A DNA stretch of 52,987 nt. It comes from an uncultured Rhodospirillales bacterium. Its GTDB lineage: Bacteria; Pseudomonadota; Alphaproteobacteria; Acetobacterales; Acetobacteraceae. Under the pieces are notes generated by a model, which saw nothing but the letters and a program-made list of their open reading frames with translations, had not been told where the DNA came from and ran no database searches. Within the stretch, counting starts at the first letter, position 1; every line of letters begins with the position of its first letter. Position numbers and translations under genes: made by a program. Where the stretch lies: assembly GCA_903927465.1 (NCBI GenBank), contig CAIYMY010000015.1:1-52987 (forward strand), written 5' to 3'. Positions 33,625 through 43,509 of this stretch are shown one piece after another.

Positions 33625-33674
33625 GACGCGCCCCTTTTCCTGAGCGCACCGATGCTGCCGAAACCAAACCGGAA

Positions 33675-34829
33675 TTACAAGTTTTTTAGCACCACATCGG
33701 CCACGCGCGCGGCATCTTCTTCGGTCATATAGGCGTGCATGGGCAGCGACAGCACTTGCCCCGCGAGCCTTTCACTGATGGCAAGCGGCGGCGCATCACC
33801 CAAAAACGCGGCAGCGTGATGCGCGGCATAGGCCGGCTGGCGATGTAAAGGCTTCGGGTAATAAATCCCGCTCCCAATCCGCGCGGCGGTCAGGGCGGCC
33901 TGAAGCTGGCTCCGCTGGTCGCTATCGCGCAGCCGAATTGTATAAAGCCCCCAGGCATTCACCGCGTCTGCGGGGGCTGCCTGAACGCCCACCTTGGCGC
34001 CGAAAGCGGCGTTATAGACGGCGGCGATCTTGGCGCGCATGGCAAGTTCGCCCGCCAGCAGCGGCAGCTTCGCAGCCAGGATGGTGGCCTGGATGGTATC
34101 AATCCGGCCATTCATGCCGGTGCGCTCTACCTCATAGCGCGTCTTGCCTTCGCCATGGGTGCGGAGACTGCGGTACAATTCCGCCCGCGCCGGATCATCC
34201 GTGATCAGCGCCCCGGCATCGCCGTAAGCGCCGAGCGTCTTGGTGGGGTAGAAGGAAAGCGCCGTCGCATGTCCCCAACGGCCGAGCTTCTTGCCATTGA
34301 TGCTGGCGCCAAAAGCCTGCGCGGCATCATCCAGCGCGAACATCTCCTCGCGCGCGCAAATCGCTTCAATCGCAGGCCAATCGGCCGGCAGGCCGAACAA
34401 ATCAACGCCGACCACGGCGCGGGGGCGCAGCCAGCCGCGGCGCTTTACCTCGGCGACCCGCCTTTCAAGATCGGCGATGTCCATATTGTAGCTGAACTTG
34501 TCCACATCCACGAAAACTGGCGTAGCCCCCAGCACCAAAGGCACCTCGGCGGTCGCGGTATAGGTGAAGGCGGGCAGGAACACCGCATCCCCGCGCCCGA
34601 TCCCTTCCGCCATCATCGCGATTTGCAGCGCATCCGTGCCGGACGAAACGCCCACGCAATGCGCCGCCCCGGCAAAATCCGCGAGCCCTTCTTCAAGCTC
34701 CGCGACTTCAGGGCCCATGATAAAGCGCCCCGAATCGAGCACCGCGGCAATGCGCCGATCAAGCTCTGGCCGGATCAGCTTTTGCTGCGCCATGACATCA
34801 AACAATTGAACGGGGCGAGGTTCGCTCAT
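33675..34829 (-). CDS. DegT/DnrJ/EryC1 aminotransferase (WbpE-like)
   Basis: PLP-dependent sugar aminotransferase of 384 residues. The PLP lysine is Lys197 in SFYPTKTLGAYGDAG; SSGTDAL and DDAAQAFGA are the other cofactor-contacting motifs. The N-terminus (QLFDVMAQQKLIRPELD) and GRFIMGPEV resemble WbpE/WlbC-type enzymes that aminate UDP-3-keto sugars for surface polysaccharides. No other sugar gene is adjacent, so the pathway is undetermined. The start is ATG at 34829. Confidence 0.88.
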   Translation of the reverse strand: MSEPRPVQLFDVMAQQKLIRPELDRRIAAVLDSGRFIMGPEVAELEEGLADFAGAAHCVGVSSGTDALQIAMMAEGIGRGDAVFLPAFTYTATAEVPLVLGATPVFVDVDKFSYNMDIADLERRVAEVKRRGWLRPRAVVGVDLFGLPADWPAIEAICAREEMFALDDAAQAFGASINGKKLGRWGHATALSFYPTKTLGAYGDAGALITDDPARAELYRSLRTHGEGKTRYEVERTGMNGRIDTIQATILAAKLPLLAGELAMRAKIAAVYNAAFGAKVGVQAAPADAVNAWGLYTIRLRDSDQRSQLQAALTAARIGSGIYYPKPLHRQPAYAAHHAAAFLGDAPPLAISERLAGQVLSLPMHAYMTEEDAARVADVVLKNL

Positions 34830-34934
34830 CAGGCACAGGACCTTTCGAAAAATCAGGGGTGAAACTGAACCCCAAACGCCCGCCTGCCAAGGCTTGGGCC
34901 ATCACCAATTCTTTCGCTCTGCTTCAAGGCGAAA

Positions 34935-35336
34935 TTATGCGCCCGGTTCCAAAGACTTGCGGCGCGCGGCGCGGAGAGCTTCGAGGCATTCCACCAAGGA
35001 GGCTTCCAAAGCGGCCAAGCCCGCCGCATCCAGACTCCCAAGGCTTTCGCGCAGCGCCGTAACTAAGGCTTCCGGCGACATTGCTGGCGTGGTGGCGGCC
35101 GGTATTTCCGCGTCATCCCAGATGATGTGCACTGCCTCACCCTGGCGGCGGGCTTCGCTACTGGCCGCAAACCCCTCGATCAGGTTGCGGCGACATCCGG
35201 GATCTGCCTCGATTACGTCCCGGTGATGGCGATAGCCGGTTTCATCCGGACCGCGTAGCAGGATACGCCGATAAAGATTGATAATAAATTCATGGTCCGA
35301 CCCCTGCATGAGGTCCTGACCCCTGAGAACACGCAT
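34935..35336 (-). CDS. DUF4214-like small protein
   Basis: Encodes 133 residues. The segment SDHEFIINLYRRILLRGPDE followed by TGYRHHRDVIEAD and LIEGFAASSEAR fits DUF4214, a domain often found in surface or glycan-related proteins. The remainder is Ala/Leu-rich and probably helical. ATG 35336 has GGAAG about 9 nt upstream; ATG 35309 is an alternative. It lies between tadA and the DegT aminotransferase on the same strand. Confidence 0.65.
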   Translation of the reverse strand: MRVLRGQDLMQGSDHEFIINLYRRILLRGPDETGYRHHRDVIEADPGCRRNLIEGFAASSEARRQGEAVHIIWDDAEIPAATTPAMSPEALVTALRESLGSLDAAGLAALEASLVECLEALRAARRKSLEPGA

Positions 35337-35399
35337 GAGGGGGCTTCCTGCAAAAAATCGATGACGTCGAAGTGTTATCTTTGAGAAACTCCATCGCCG

Positions 35400-35840
35400 T
35401 CAACGCCGGGCTTTAAAAAAACCGCGCAATAGGCCAGCGCAATCTGCTTCCCGCACACCACCCACCACTTCAGGGTGATGATGGCAGGAAGAAGCGGCGA
35501 AAACCCGCGCCCCGTGATCCACGCCGCCGCCTTTCGGGTCATAGGCGCCAAAAACCACCCGCGCGACGCGAAAGAAGGAGGCCGCCTGGGCGCACATGGG
35601 GCAGGGTTCCAAGGTTACGGTCAGGGTGCAATCGCCCAGCCTGGTTTGGCCCAGTTTCCGGGCGGCTTCGCGTAGCGCCAGCATTTCGGCATGGGCCGAA
35701 GGATCGTGGCGCGCCTCCACCTCATTGCCGGCCCGCGCCAGCACCTGGCCTGTCCTGTCAGTCACCACGGCACCCACCGGCACCTCGCCACGTTCAGCGG
35801 CGGCACGGGCTTCTTCGAGGGCAATTTCCATCGGCGTCAT
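35400..35840 (-). CDS. tadA: tRNA-specific adenosine deaminase TadA
   Basis: Zinc deaminase that converts A34 to inosine in tRNA-Arg(ACG). HAE at residues 50-52 gives the zinc His50 and proton-shuttle Glu52; PCPMC supplies Cys80 and Cys83. Flanking features (PVGAVV, YDPKGGGVDHG) match TadA, and the 146-residue length is normal. The start is ATG at 35840. Confidence 0.9.
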   Translation of the reverse strand: MTPMEIALEEARAAAERGEVPVGAVVTDRTGQVLARAGNEVEARHDPSAHAEMLALREAARKLGQTRLGDCTLTVTLEPCPMCAQAASFFRVARVVFGAYDPKGGGVDHGARVFAASSCHHHPEVVGGVREADCAGLLRGFFKARR

Positions 35841-36337
35841 GACGCCTTCCTGCCCTGAGCGGGCTTGACGGTCCAGGGGGCCAACGCGGTTCCCTTCGGA
35901 ACTGAGGGCTTAGAGGCTAAGTGGAATCATTTGGCGGCTCTCAAAATGCGACCAAACAAAGATTCTCTGCGTGTCTGCTGAACGAATGTGAACGGGACGA
36001 GCACTAACCCGCGCCGGGAAATCACCCAATTGAGTCGCCAATCGCAGGATGTGGTATTGGTGCATTTACCGGACGGCCAAGTGGTTCCACTTGGCTTGGA
36101 CATGCTTGAGCAACCGCCGTAATTCCAGCAAGCTGAACTGATGCGCATTGAAATTCAGCGCGCAGGCGACATGATTGCCCTGGCGCGCGTCGATCCAATG
36201 GCGCTTCAGCAAGCCAATCTAGTGGTTGGAATAGTGCTGACCGTTCCCGCCCCACGGCTGCCGCAGCCCACCACTCGCTTTGGGTTTAGTGGGTCGATTC
36301 ACGCTGCCGTCGGAAAACAACAGTAGAAATCAGGCCA
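35841..36337. other. 497-nt intergenic region rich in repeat remnants
   Basis: No intact gene. It contains an 18-nt match (within 35943-35961) in inverted orientation to the ruvC 3' element, the 44-nt palindrome at 36062-36105, and the 62-nt repeat starting at 36283. A minus-strand stretch at about 36060-36230 reads like a weak transposase C-terminus but is broken by a stop. It looks like a graveyard of small mobile sequences. Confidence 0.6.
36062..36105. repeat. Second copy of the 44-nt palindromic element
   Basis: It aligns without gaps to 5622-5665 (32/44 identical). The inner stem is aagtgg/ccactt here and aagcga/tcgctt in ruvC, so two base pairs changed in a compensatory way. This supports selection or replication as a structured unit. 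Confidence 0.75.
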
Positions 36338-36344
36338 CTAGCCC
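36283..36344. repeat. 62-nt dispersed repeat at the 3' end of the amidohydrolase gene (copy B)
   Basis: Gapless partner of 10908-10969 (47/62 identical, mostly transitions). The aligned TAG stop of the minus-strand gene is at 36338-36340. Confidence 0.75.
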
Positions 36345-37540
36345 GCGAGAAACTTCTCCGCCGCACTGGCCAGCACCTGACAGCCTAGCGCTAAATCCTC
36401 ATCCTTCGTGTCTTCCGCCCAATGATGGCTGATCCCGCCAATGGAAGGCACAAAGATCATGGAAGCGGGCATGAGCCGCGCGATATATTGCGCATCATGC
36501 CCTGCACCTGATGGCATTTGCTGCCACAAGCCCGGCGCATGGGCTTCCGCCGCCTGATCCAGCGCGGCCATCATGGCGGGATCACAAATCGCGGGCGTCG
36601 CGCGGCTCATTTGCGTCAGCGTCGCCGGGCATTTTTCGCGCCGATTGCTTTCCTGAACCAAGGCGCGCAGCCCGGCTTCCATCCGTTCCAGCACGGGCAC
36701 CGAAACATCGCGGAATTGAAACAGCACATCCGCAGTGCCGGGAATGATGGAAGGCGCGCCGGGATCAAGGCTGATGCGCCCAGTGGTCCAGGTGCTGCGC
36801 GGGCCGCAGATGCGGGGAAATTCCTGATCAATCGCGGCCAGTAGACGCACGGCGGAAAGCCCGGCATCCTTGCGTTCCGCCATGGTTGTCCCGCCGGCGT
36901 GGTCCTGCTGGCCCTGGAACTGAATACGCCATTGCCAGATGGCGACGATGCCGGTCACCACGCCCACGCGCAGACCTTGGCCTTCAAGCTGCGTGCCCTG
37001 TTCGATATGCATTTCGTAGAAACCCTTATGCCGCCCGGGTTCCAATTGCATGCGTGGCTTGCCCGCAAGCCCTGCGGCGGCCAAAGCATCACGCAACGGC
37101 GTACCATCATTGCGGCTGCGGCTGCGGTCAATCTCGGCTTCTGTCAAATCACCAATTATGGAACGGCTGCCCAGGAAGCCACCTTCGAAATGCCCTTCCT
37201 CATCAGCAAAGGCCGCGACATCCACGGGCAGGCCAGCGCGGGCAAGCGCAACACCGGCCATGACACCAAGCGCGCCATCCAGCCAGCCCGCGTAATTTTG
37301 GCTTTCGATATGGCTGCCCACCAGCAAATGCGGCCCCGGGCCCTTGTGGCGGCCATAGACATTGCCAATGCCATCAATACTGGCTTCCAGCCCGCATTCC
37401 CTCAGCCTTTCCATCAGCCAATGGCGGCTTTCCATATCCTGCGGCGAAAAGGTCGGGCGATGCACGCCGGTTTTGTAAGCGCCGATTTTGCGCAGTTCAT
37501 GAAGATCGGCAAGGAAACGCTCAGCATTGATCTGCACCAT
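36338..37540 (-). CDS. M20-family amidase (hydantoinase/carbamoylase type)
   Basis: Dinuclear-metal hydrolase of 400 residues in the N-carbamoyl-L-amino acid hydrolase/allantoate amidohydrolase group. Metal-binding motifs are GSHIESQNYAGWLDGALGV and FADEEGHFEGGFLGSRS, followed by YEMHIEQGTQLEGQGL and the C-terminal SGAGHDAQYIAR and ISHHWAEDT. The dimerisation-domain signature QDHAGGTTMAERKDA is present. The frame opens at 37585, but ATG 37540 (MVQINAERFLADL) fits the family. The exact substrate is unknown. Confidence 0.87.
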   Translation of the reverse strand: MVQINAERFLADLHELRKIGAYKTGVHRPTFSPQDMESRHWLMERLRECGLEASIDGIGNVYGRHKGPGPHLLVGSHIESQNYAGWLDGALGVMAGVALARAGLPVDVAAFADEEGHFEGGFLGSRSIIGDLTEAEIDRSRSRNDGTPLRDALAAAGLAGKPRMQLEPGRHKGFYEMHIEQGTQLEGQGLRVGVVTGIVAIWQWRIQFQGQQDHAGGTTMAERKDAGLSAVRLLAAIDQEFPRICGPRSTWTTGRISLDPGAPSIIPGTADVLFQFRDVSVPVLERMEAGLRALVQESNRREKCPATLTQMSRATPAICDPAMMAALDQAAEAHAPGLWQQMPSGAGHDAQYIARLMPASMIFVPSIGGISHHWAEDTKDEDLALGCQVLASAAEKFLAG

Positions 37541-37700
37541 GGCGGGAACCTTTGGTTGAGGAATTTTACTTTTGATTAATACCAAGAAATTCTTAGCAAG
37601 AAAATCACCGCGAAACCATTCCTGTTAACTGTTCCACAACCAGGGATGGGCTTTTCTTAAGGCCGTCACAACAAGCGTGATTCTTAGGAGCGAAAAATCC

Positions 37701-37916
37701 ATGCAAACCAACCGTCGCGTTGAAATGGCCGAAGCGGCTTTCACCTGTGTCGCCCTGCTGGAATCCAGCAACGGCGCTGAACTCCATATGCGCGACGCGC
37801 GCGGCAGGCTGTTCCGCCTGCCATTGCGGGATGCTGACCATGGCAGCCATTTGGCCATGCTGGCCGCCTTCAGCGGCCCCGGCCGGCCAGCACGGGCGCG
37901 GCTGCGGGGGCACTGA
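37701..37916 (+). CDS. Small hypothetical protein
   Basis: Encodes 71 residues starting MQTNRRVEMAEAAFTCVALL with a strongly charged middle (MRDARGRLFRLPLRDADHG). An AGGAG motif about 11 nt before ATG 37701 supports translation. No family recognised. It is convergent with the SDR gene, whose stop is 10 nt away. Confidence 0.45.
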   Translation: MQTNRRVEMAEAAFTCVALLESSNGAELHMRDARGRLFRLPLRDADHGSHLAMLAAFSGPGRPARARLRGH

Positions 37917-37926
37917 AGCCCTTCGA

Positions 37927-38691
37927 CTAAAGCGTCAGCCCACCATCCACCACAATGGTCTGGCCCGTGACCATGGCAGCACCCGCCAGCAGAAACACCA
38001 TCACCTCGGCCAGGTCCGCCGTGGTGCAGCGGCGCTTCAGCGCGGCGTTGTCAATACTGCCGCGGCGCTGTTCCTCGGTCCATTCAATCATCCAGGTGGA
38101 GTCCACTGCACCTGGCGCCACGGCATTCACCCGCACTTCCGGCGCCAACCCGCGAGCCAAATTCTTGGTCAGGCTCACCACCCCCGCCTTCGTCGCACCA
38201 TAGGCCATGGAAGACCCGGCGTGATTAAGCCCGGCGATGGATGCCACACTCACCACTGCGCCACCGGCGGCGCGCAAGGCCGGCGCCGCAGCCTTGGTGC
38301 AGCGAAACACACCAAGCAGATTAACCTGCAATACCGTGTCCCATAATTCTTCCGTCAGCCGGTCAAACTCATTCGGTGCAATCGTGGTTTTCGTCCCTGG
38401 CGTGCCAGCGTTATTCACCAAATAATCCAGGCGGCCGAGATCAGCCACCGCCTGTTCAACCATGCGTTTGCAATCCGCAGCATCGGCCACATTGCCCGGT
38501 GCCGCAATAACATCCCGCCCCAGGCCGCGCAGCCGTGCCACTTCGGCGGGTCCACGCTCATCCCCCACCAAATGGTTGATGGCGACCTTGCAGCCATTGG
38601 CCGCGAGCATTTCAACGGTGGCCAGGCCAATGCCGGAAGCACCCCCGGTTACCAGCGCGGTTTTGCCTTTCAGATCATAGCTTGCGGTCAT
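37927..38691 (-). CDS. Short-chain dehydrogenase/reductase (classical SDR)
   Basis: NAD(P)-dependent oxidoreductase of 254 residues. Cofactor motif TGGASGIGLA, NNAG, catalytic Ser in SVASIAG, YxxxK as YGATK, and the C-terminal VTGQTIVVDGG are all present. It resembles FabG-like or sugar/alcohol dehydrogenases; the substrate is undetermined. Start ATG 38691; divergent from the Bug receptor gene. Confidence 0.88.
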   Translation of the reverse strand: MTASYDLKGKTALVTGGASGIGLATVEMLAANGCKVAINHLVGDERGPAEVARLRGLGRDVIAAPGNVADAADCKRMVEQAVADLGRLDYLVNNAGTPGTKTTIAPNEFDRLTEELWDTVLQVNLLGVFRCTKAAAPALRAAGGAVVSVASIAGLNHAGSSMAYGATKAGVVSLTKNLARGLAPEVRVNAVAPGAVDSTWMIEWTEEQRRGSIDNAALKRRCTTADLAEVMVFLLAGAAMVTGQTIVVDGGLTL

Positions 38692-38845
38692 TGGTTAAGC
38701 TCCATGCCTTCTCGTTTGGTGGGGCGACGCAACGGGCGCATATGCGCCCCTGTCATGGTCTCATTCATGGCGCTTCCCTTCTCTTGCTTTCTTGGTTTAG
38801 CCTGCCCTCATCAGCCCACACCGACAAGCGGGCAGGGGGAAACGA

Positions 38846-39778
38846 ATGAAGAAATGTCTCATCGCGCTCGCCGCGATCCTTGGCGCTTGGGCGCTGCCTG
38901 CCTCAGCGCAAATCTCGCTTGTTGTGAATTTCTCTGCCGGCGGCCCATCTGATATCGTCGCGCGGCTGATGCAGAACGACATGGCGGCAGCGCTCGGCCA
39001 GCCTGTTGTGATACGTAACGTCACAGGTGCCGGAGGCACCATCGGCACAGCAGAAGTGGCGCGGGCACGGCCCGATGGGCAGACCATTCTGCTTTCCCCA
39101 ATCGGTCCCATCGCCATCCAGCCTCATTTCCGTAGCAACCTGACCTATAAGCTCGAAAACTTGGCGGCGATCTGCCAAGTCGCGGATAGCCCGGTCATCA
39201 TGATGACGCAGAAGAATTCCGGGCTGCGGCGCGTGGCCGATGTGATTGCGCGCGCCCGTGCCGAGAATGGTGGCATGCCCTTCGCCTCCACCGGCGCCGG
39301 CAGCATTCCGCATATTTCCATGGTGGCGCTGATGCGCGCGGCGAATATCCAAATGAACCATGTGCCGTTTCGTGGTTCGGGTGAGGTGATGCTCGCTTTC
39401 CAACAGGGACAATTGCAGCTTTTCACAGATCAGACCTTGTTGATACGCCAATATGATCTGCATCCCATTGCCTTCCTGACCGAAGCGCGCAATCCGGATT
39501 TCCCTGATGTGCCTACCATGCGCGAAGAAGGCCATGACCTGGTCTATACGATTTGGAGCGGCCTTTACGCCCCCGCCGGCACGCCGGAACCCATCATGGC
39601 GCGTCTGGAAGCTGCTTGTGAAAAGGCAGTGAAGACTGAAAGCTTCATTGAAGGCATGAAGCGCGTGGCCCAGCCCATCCTGTATCGCAACCGCGCGGAT
39701 TTCACGGCTTTCTCGCGCTCGGAGAGCGAAAAATTCCGCAGTCTTATTGAAGCCACGGGCCTGCGTTCCGCTGAATAA
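38846..39778 (+). CDS. Bug-family tripartite tricarboxylate transporter substrate receptor
   Basis: Periplasmic solute receptor of 310 residues. Signal peptide MKKCLIALAAILGAWALPA with cleavage after ASA, then the Bug fold: NFSAGGPSDIVARLM, VIRNVTGAGGTIG, ARPDGQTILLS, FASTGAGSIPHISM and YAPAGTPEPIMARLEAA. The ligand is unknown and no TctAB membrane genes are nearby, as is common for orphan Bug proteins. Confidence 0.88.
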   Translation: MKKCLIALAAILGAWALPASAQISLVVNFSAGGPSDIVARLMQNDMAAALGQPVVIRNVTGAGGTIGTAEVARARPDGQTILLSPIGPIAIQPHFRSNLTYKLENLAAICQVADSPVIMMTQKNSGLRRVADVIARARAENGGMPFASTGAGSIPHISMVALMRAANIQMNHVPFRGSGEVMLAFQQGQLQLFTDQTLLIRQYDLHPIAFLTEARNPDFPDVPTMREEGHDLVYTIWSGLYAPAGTPEPIMARLEAACEKAVKTESFIEGMKRVAQPILYRNRADFTAFSRSESEKFRSLIEATGLRSAE

Positions 39779-39838
39779 GGCTCCCTGTACCGGGGGCGGC
39801 CGGTTGCGCCAGGGGCGGCTTCGCGCTACCGCGCCCCC

Positions 39839-40909
39839 GTGGTGGATCAACAAACCCCTTTGCGGCTGGATGATTATAATTTCATCCTGCCTGAACATTT
39901 AATCGCGCAGGCGCCCACCCGCCCGCGTGATGCTTCGCGCATGCTGGTGGTGCGCCAGGTTGGCGTGGAAGATCGCGGCGTGCGTGATCTGCCCGCTATG
40001 CTCGGCCCCGGCGATGTGATGGTGGTAAATGATACGCGCGTGATCCCCGCGCGGCTCCATGCGCGGCGCGGCCAGGCGCGGGTTGAAATCATGCTCAACC
40101 GGCATGAGGAAGCGGGCATTTGGCATGCGCTGATCCGCAATGCGCGCCGGCTCAAGGCCGGTGATGAATTGCAGGTTGAAGGCGCTGAGGATTGCACCGC
40201 GCGCGTGCTGGATGATCCCGAAGGTGGCGCCGCGCGGCTTGATTTCGGCCCGGATCAGGCGCGGCTCGCGGCTGCTTTGGAAAAGGCCGGCGAGATCCCT
40301 CTGCCGCCCTATATCACCCGCCCCGAAGGCCCGACCACCGAGGATAGCAGCGATTACCAAACCATCTTCGCCCGCCGCCCCGGTGCTGTCGCCGCGCCGA
40401 CCGCAAGCCTGCATTTCACCGAAGCCCTGCTGCAAGCCCTGGATGCGCGCGGTGTTGCGCGCGTGACGGTCACGCTGCATGTCGGTGCTGGTACTTTTCT
40501 ACCGGTGCGCGGCGATGAAGCGCGGGCGCATAAACTGCATGAGGAATGGGGCGAAATCACCCCGGAAGCTGCCGCGCGATTGAATGCGGTGCGCTTAGCG
40601 GGCGGGCGCATCATCGCCATCGGCACCACCGCCTTGCGGCTTTTGGAAAGTGCGGTGCAGCCGGATGGCAGCATCGCGCCCTTTCGCGGCCTGACGGATG
40701 TGTATCTGCTGCCGGGGCACGCGTTTCGCAGTGCCGATGCGCTGATGACGAATTTTCACCTGCCGCGCAGTACGCTGTTCATGCTGGTTTGCGCCTTTGC
40801 CGGTGATCAGCGTATGCGCAACGCATATGACCACGCCATCGCGCAACATTATCGCTTCAATTCTTATGGCGATTCATCCCTGCTGTTCCGGGCGGAAGGT
40901 ACGCCATGA
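39839..40909 (+). CDS. queA: S-adenosylmethionine:tRNA ribosyltransferase-isomerase QueA
   Basis: Transfers the ribosyl part of SAM to preQ1 in tRNA, giving epoxyqueuosine. Motifs: [70 protein letters not shown] and the C-terminal [18 protein letters not shown]. Length 356 is normal. Start is GTG at 39839 (a second GTG follows directly). First gene of the queuosine operon; its stop overlaps the tgt start (ATGA). Confidence 0.95.
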   Translation: MVDQQTPLRLDDYNFILPEHLIAQAPTRPRDASRMLVVRQVGVEDRGVRDLPAMLGPGDVMVVNDTRVIPARLHARRGQARVEIMLNRHEEAGIWHALIRNARRLKAGDELQVEGAEDCTARVLDDPEGGAARLDFGPDQARLAAALEKAGEIPLPPYITRPEGPTTEDSSDYQTIFARRPGAVAAPTASLHFTEALLQALDARGVARVTVTLHVGAGTFLPVRGDEARAHKLHEEWGEITPEAAARLNAVRLAGGRIIAIGTTALRLLESAVQPDGSIAPFRGLTDVYLLPGHAFRSADALMTNFHLPRSTLFMLVCAFAGDQRMRNAYDHAIAQHYRFNSYGDSSLLFRAEGTP

Positions 40910-42030
40910 CGCTTTCCTGGCAGCACGAAGCACAAGATGGCGCGGCACGTGCGGGTGTTTTGCACACCGCCCATGGTGAAGTGCCAACGCCGGTTTTCAT
41001 GCCCGTTGGCACCGCTGGTACGGTAAAGGCCATGACCGCGGATGCGGTGCGCGCCACGGGTGCGCGCATGGTGCTCGGCAATACCTATCACCTCATGCTG
41101 CGACCTGGCGCTGAACGCATCGCGCGGCTTGGTGGCCTGCATCGCTTCATGGATTGGCACGGGCCGATCCTGACGGATTCAGGTGGCTTTCAAGTCATGT
41201 CGCTTTCGGGCTTGCGCAAGATGGATGCGGATGGCGTCACCTTCCAAAGCCATATTGATGGATCACGCCATCGCCTGACGCCGGAACGCAGCGTGGAAAT
41301 CCAGCATTTGCTCGGCGCTGATGTGACCATGTGCTTTGATGAATGCACGCCCTTTCCCGCGACGCATGAACAGGCCGCCACATCCATGCGGCTTTCCATG
41401 CGCTGGGCGGCACGCAGCCGTGAAGCCTTTGTGCCGAGGCACGGCCACGGCTTGTTCGGCATTGTCCAAGGCAGTGTTTTCCCTGATCTCCGCGCGGAAA
41501 GTGTGGCCGCGCTGACCAATATTGGCTTTGAAGGCTATGCGGTGGGCGGGCTTGCGGTGGGTGAAGGCCAGGAAGCCATGTTCACCACGCTGGAATGCAC
41601 CACGCCGCTGCTGCCCAGCGATAAGCCGCGCTATTTGATGGGCGTTGGCACGCCTTCTGATCTTATCGGCGCGGTACGCCGCGGCATAGATATGTTCGAT
41701 TGCGTCATGCCTACGCGTTCGGGCCGCACCGGGCGCGGCTATACGCGGGGCGGCGTGATCAATATCCGCAATGCCCGCCATGCGGAGGATAACCGCCCGC
41801 TTGATCCCGATTGCACCTGCCCCGCTTGTAGGGGCCATTCGCGTGCCTATTTGCATCATCTGTTCAAGGCGAATGAAATGCTGGGGCCCATGCTGCTGAC
41901 GTGGCACAATATCCAATACTATCAGGACCTGATGGCGGAACTCCGCGCCGGCATCCTGGCAGGCGATCTCGCCGGCACTGCCGCGCGCATTGAAGCCGGC
42001 TGGCAGGCGGAAAAGGAAAATGCAGCATGA
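40906..42030 (+). CDS. tgt: Queuine/preQ1 tRNA-guanine transglycosylase
   Basis: Exchanges G34 for preQ1 in GUN-anticodon tRNAs. DSGGFQ carries general-base Asp91. The nucleophile Asp is in [11 protein letters not shown], and the zinc site is CTCPACRGH with a downstream His. [10 protein letters not shown] is the substrate-binding loop. Length 374 is typical of bacterial Tgt. It overlaps queA and queF by 4 nt each. Confidence 0.96.
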   Translation: MTLSWQHEAQDGAARAGVLHTAHGEVPTPVFMPVGTAGTVKAMTADAVRATGARMVLGNTYHLMLRPGAERIARLGGLHRFMDWHGPILTDSGGFQVMSLSGLRKMDADGVTFQSHIDGSRHRLTPERSVEIQHLLGADVTMCFDECTPFPATHEQAATSMRLSMRWAARSREAFVPRHGHGLFGIVQGSVFPDLRAESVAALTNIGFEGYAVGGLAVGEGQEAMFTTLECTTPLLPSDKPRYLMGVGTPSDLIGAVRRGIDMFDCVMPTRSGRTGRGYTRGGVINIRNARHAEDNRPLDPDCTCPACRGHSRAYLHHLFKANEMLGPMLLTWHNIQYYQDLMAELRAGILAGDLAGTAARIEAGWQAEKENAA

Positions 42031-42485
42031 GCGATCTTTCGCATCTGACGCAGCTTGGCCAAGCGGCCCAGCAACCGCAAAGCCCGGAACAAGCGGTGCT
42101 GGAACGTGTGGGCAATCCGCATCCTGGACTGCGCTATTGCATTCGCTTTACCGCACCGGAATTCACCTCGCTCTGTCCGCTGACGGGTCAGCCGGATTTC
42201 GCGCATCTGGTGATTGATTACGTGCCGGATGCCTGGATTGTGGAAAGCAAATCACTCAAGCTGTATCTCGCTTCCTTCCGCAATCACGGCGCCTTCCATG
42301 AAGCCTGCACGCTGGATATCGCGCAGCGTCTGCTGGGCTTGCTGGCGCCGCATTGGTTGCGCATCGGTGGCTATTGGTATCCGCGCGGCGGCATTCCCAT
42401 TGATGTATTCTGGCAAAGCGGCGCGCCGCCGGAAGCGGTTTGGATTCCAGCGCAGGAAGTGCAGCCCTATCGTGGGCGCGGCTGA
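42027..42485 (+). CDS. queF: NADPH-dependent 7-cyano-7-deazaguanine reductase QueF (unimodular)
   Basis: Reduces preQ0 to preQ1. The T-fold protein of 152 residues has catalytic Cys50 ([11 protein letters not shown]) and Asp57, the ESKSLKLYL motif and FHEAC. Its length matches the short YkvM-type QueF rather than the bimodular E. coli form. Overlaps tgt by 4 nt and queG by 14 nt. Confidence 0.95.
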   Translation: MSDLSHLTQLGQAAQQPQSPEQAVLERVGNPHPGLRYCIRFTAPEFTSLCPLTGQPDFAHLVIDYVPDAWIVESKSLKLYLASFRNHGAFHEACTLDIAQRLLGLLAPHWLRIGGYWYPRGGIPIDVFWQSGAPPEAVWIPAQEVQPYRGRG

Positions 42486-43509
42486 CGCCATAAGGGCGGA
42501 GGCCACGCGCCTCGGCTTCGATGCCATTGGCTTTGCGCCGGCGCGGCTGGGGCCGGAGGCGCGCGAAAGGCTCCAGGCATTCCTCGCCGCCGGCATGCAT
42601 GGCGGCATGGGCTGGATGGAAGCGCGCGCCGATCAGCGCGCCGACCCGCGCGCGCTGTGGCCTGAAGCGCGGAGCGTGATTGCCCTCGGCCTTTCCTACG
42701 CGCCCGATACTGATCCGCTGGAAAGCCTGGCCTGGCAGGACCGCGCCACCATCAGCGTCTACGCGCGCAATCGCGATTATCATGATGTGGTCAAGAAGCG
42801 CCTGAAGGCCCTGGCGCGTTGGATGGTGGCGCATTTCGCCGATGCTGGTGTGAAGGTTTTCGTGGATACCGCACCGGTGATGGAAAAGCCGCTCGCGCAG
42901 CAGGCGGGTTTGGGCTGGCAGGGTAAGCACACCAATCTTGTGTCCCGCACGCATGGTTCCTGGCTATTTTTAGGCGAGATTTACACCACGCTCGATCTCA
43001 GCCCCGATGCGGCAGAAATTGATCACTGCGGCACTTGCACGCGCTGCCTTGATATCTGTCCCACCAAGGCCTTTCCCGCACCGTATCGCTTGGATGCGCG
43101 GCGCTGCATTTCCTACCTCACGATTGAGCATCACGGCCCAATCCCTGAGGAATTCCGCAAGCCCATGGGCAATCGCATCTATGGCTGTGATGATTGCCTG
43201 GCGGTCTGCCCCTGGAACAAATTCGCGGCTACGCATCACGAACCTGCCTTCGCGCCGCGGGCAGAACTCACCGCGCCAAAACTGGCGGATTTGGCAGCGC
43301 TGGATGATGCTGGCTTTCGCGCGCTGTTTTCTGGCAGCCCCATCAAGCGCATTGGGCGCAATCGCTTCATCCGCAATGTGCTGATCGCCATTGGTAATTC
43401 CGCGACACCTAGCCTAAGGGAAGCGGCGCGCGGCCTTTGCGCTGATGCTGACCCCGTGGTGGCGGAAGCCGCAGCTTGGGCCTTAGCGCAATTGGAACAC
43501 GCCGCATGA
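42472..43509 (+). CDS. queG: Epoxyqueuosine reductase QueG
   Basis: Cobalamin-dependent iron-sulfur enzyme that reduces epoxyqueuosine to queuosine in tRNA. Two 4Fe-4S motifs are visible ([16 protein letters not shown] and [11 protein letters not shown]). [13 protein letters not shown] and [14 protein letters not shown] match the family. The long open frame begins inside queF; GTG 42472 gives [19 protein letters not shown]-type sequence and 345 residues, the expected size. Confidence 0.93.
   Translation: MGAADAIRAEATRLGFDAIGFAPARLGPEARERLQAFLAAGMHGGMGWMEARADQRADPRALWPEARSVIALGLSYAPDTDPLESLAWQDRATISVYARNRDYHDVVKKRLKALARWMVAHFADAGVKVFVDTAPVMEKPLAQQAGLGWQGKHTNLVSRTHGSWLFLGEIYTTLDLSPDAAEIDHCGTCTRCLDICPTKAFPAPYRLDARRCISYLTIEHHGPIPEEFRKPMGNRIYGCDDCLAVCPWNKFAATHHEPAFAPRAELTAPKLADLAALDDAGFRALFSGSPIKRIGRNRFIRNVLIAIGNSATPSLREAARGLCADADPVVAEAAAWALAQLEHAA

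Noticed and set aside
37720-38346. A 208-codon plus-strand frame
   Set aside because: It mostly lies antisense to the SDR gene and its translation lacks protein-like features; the shorter frame at 37701-37916 has the ribosome-binding site.
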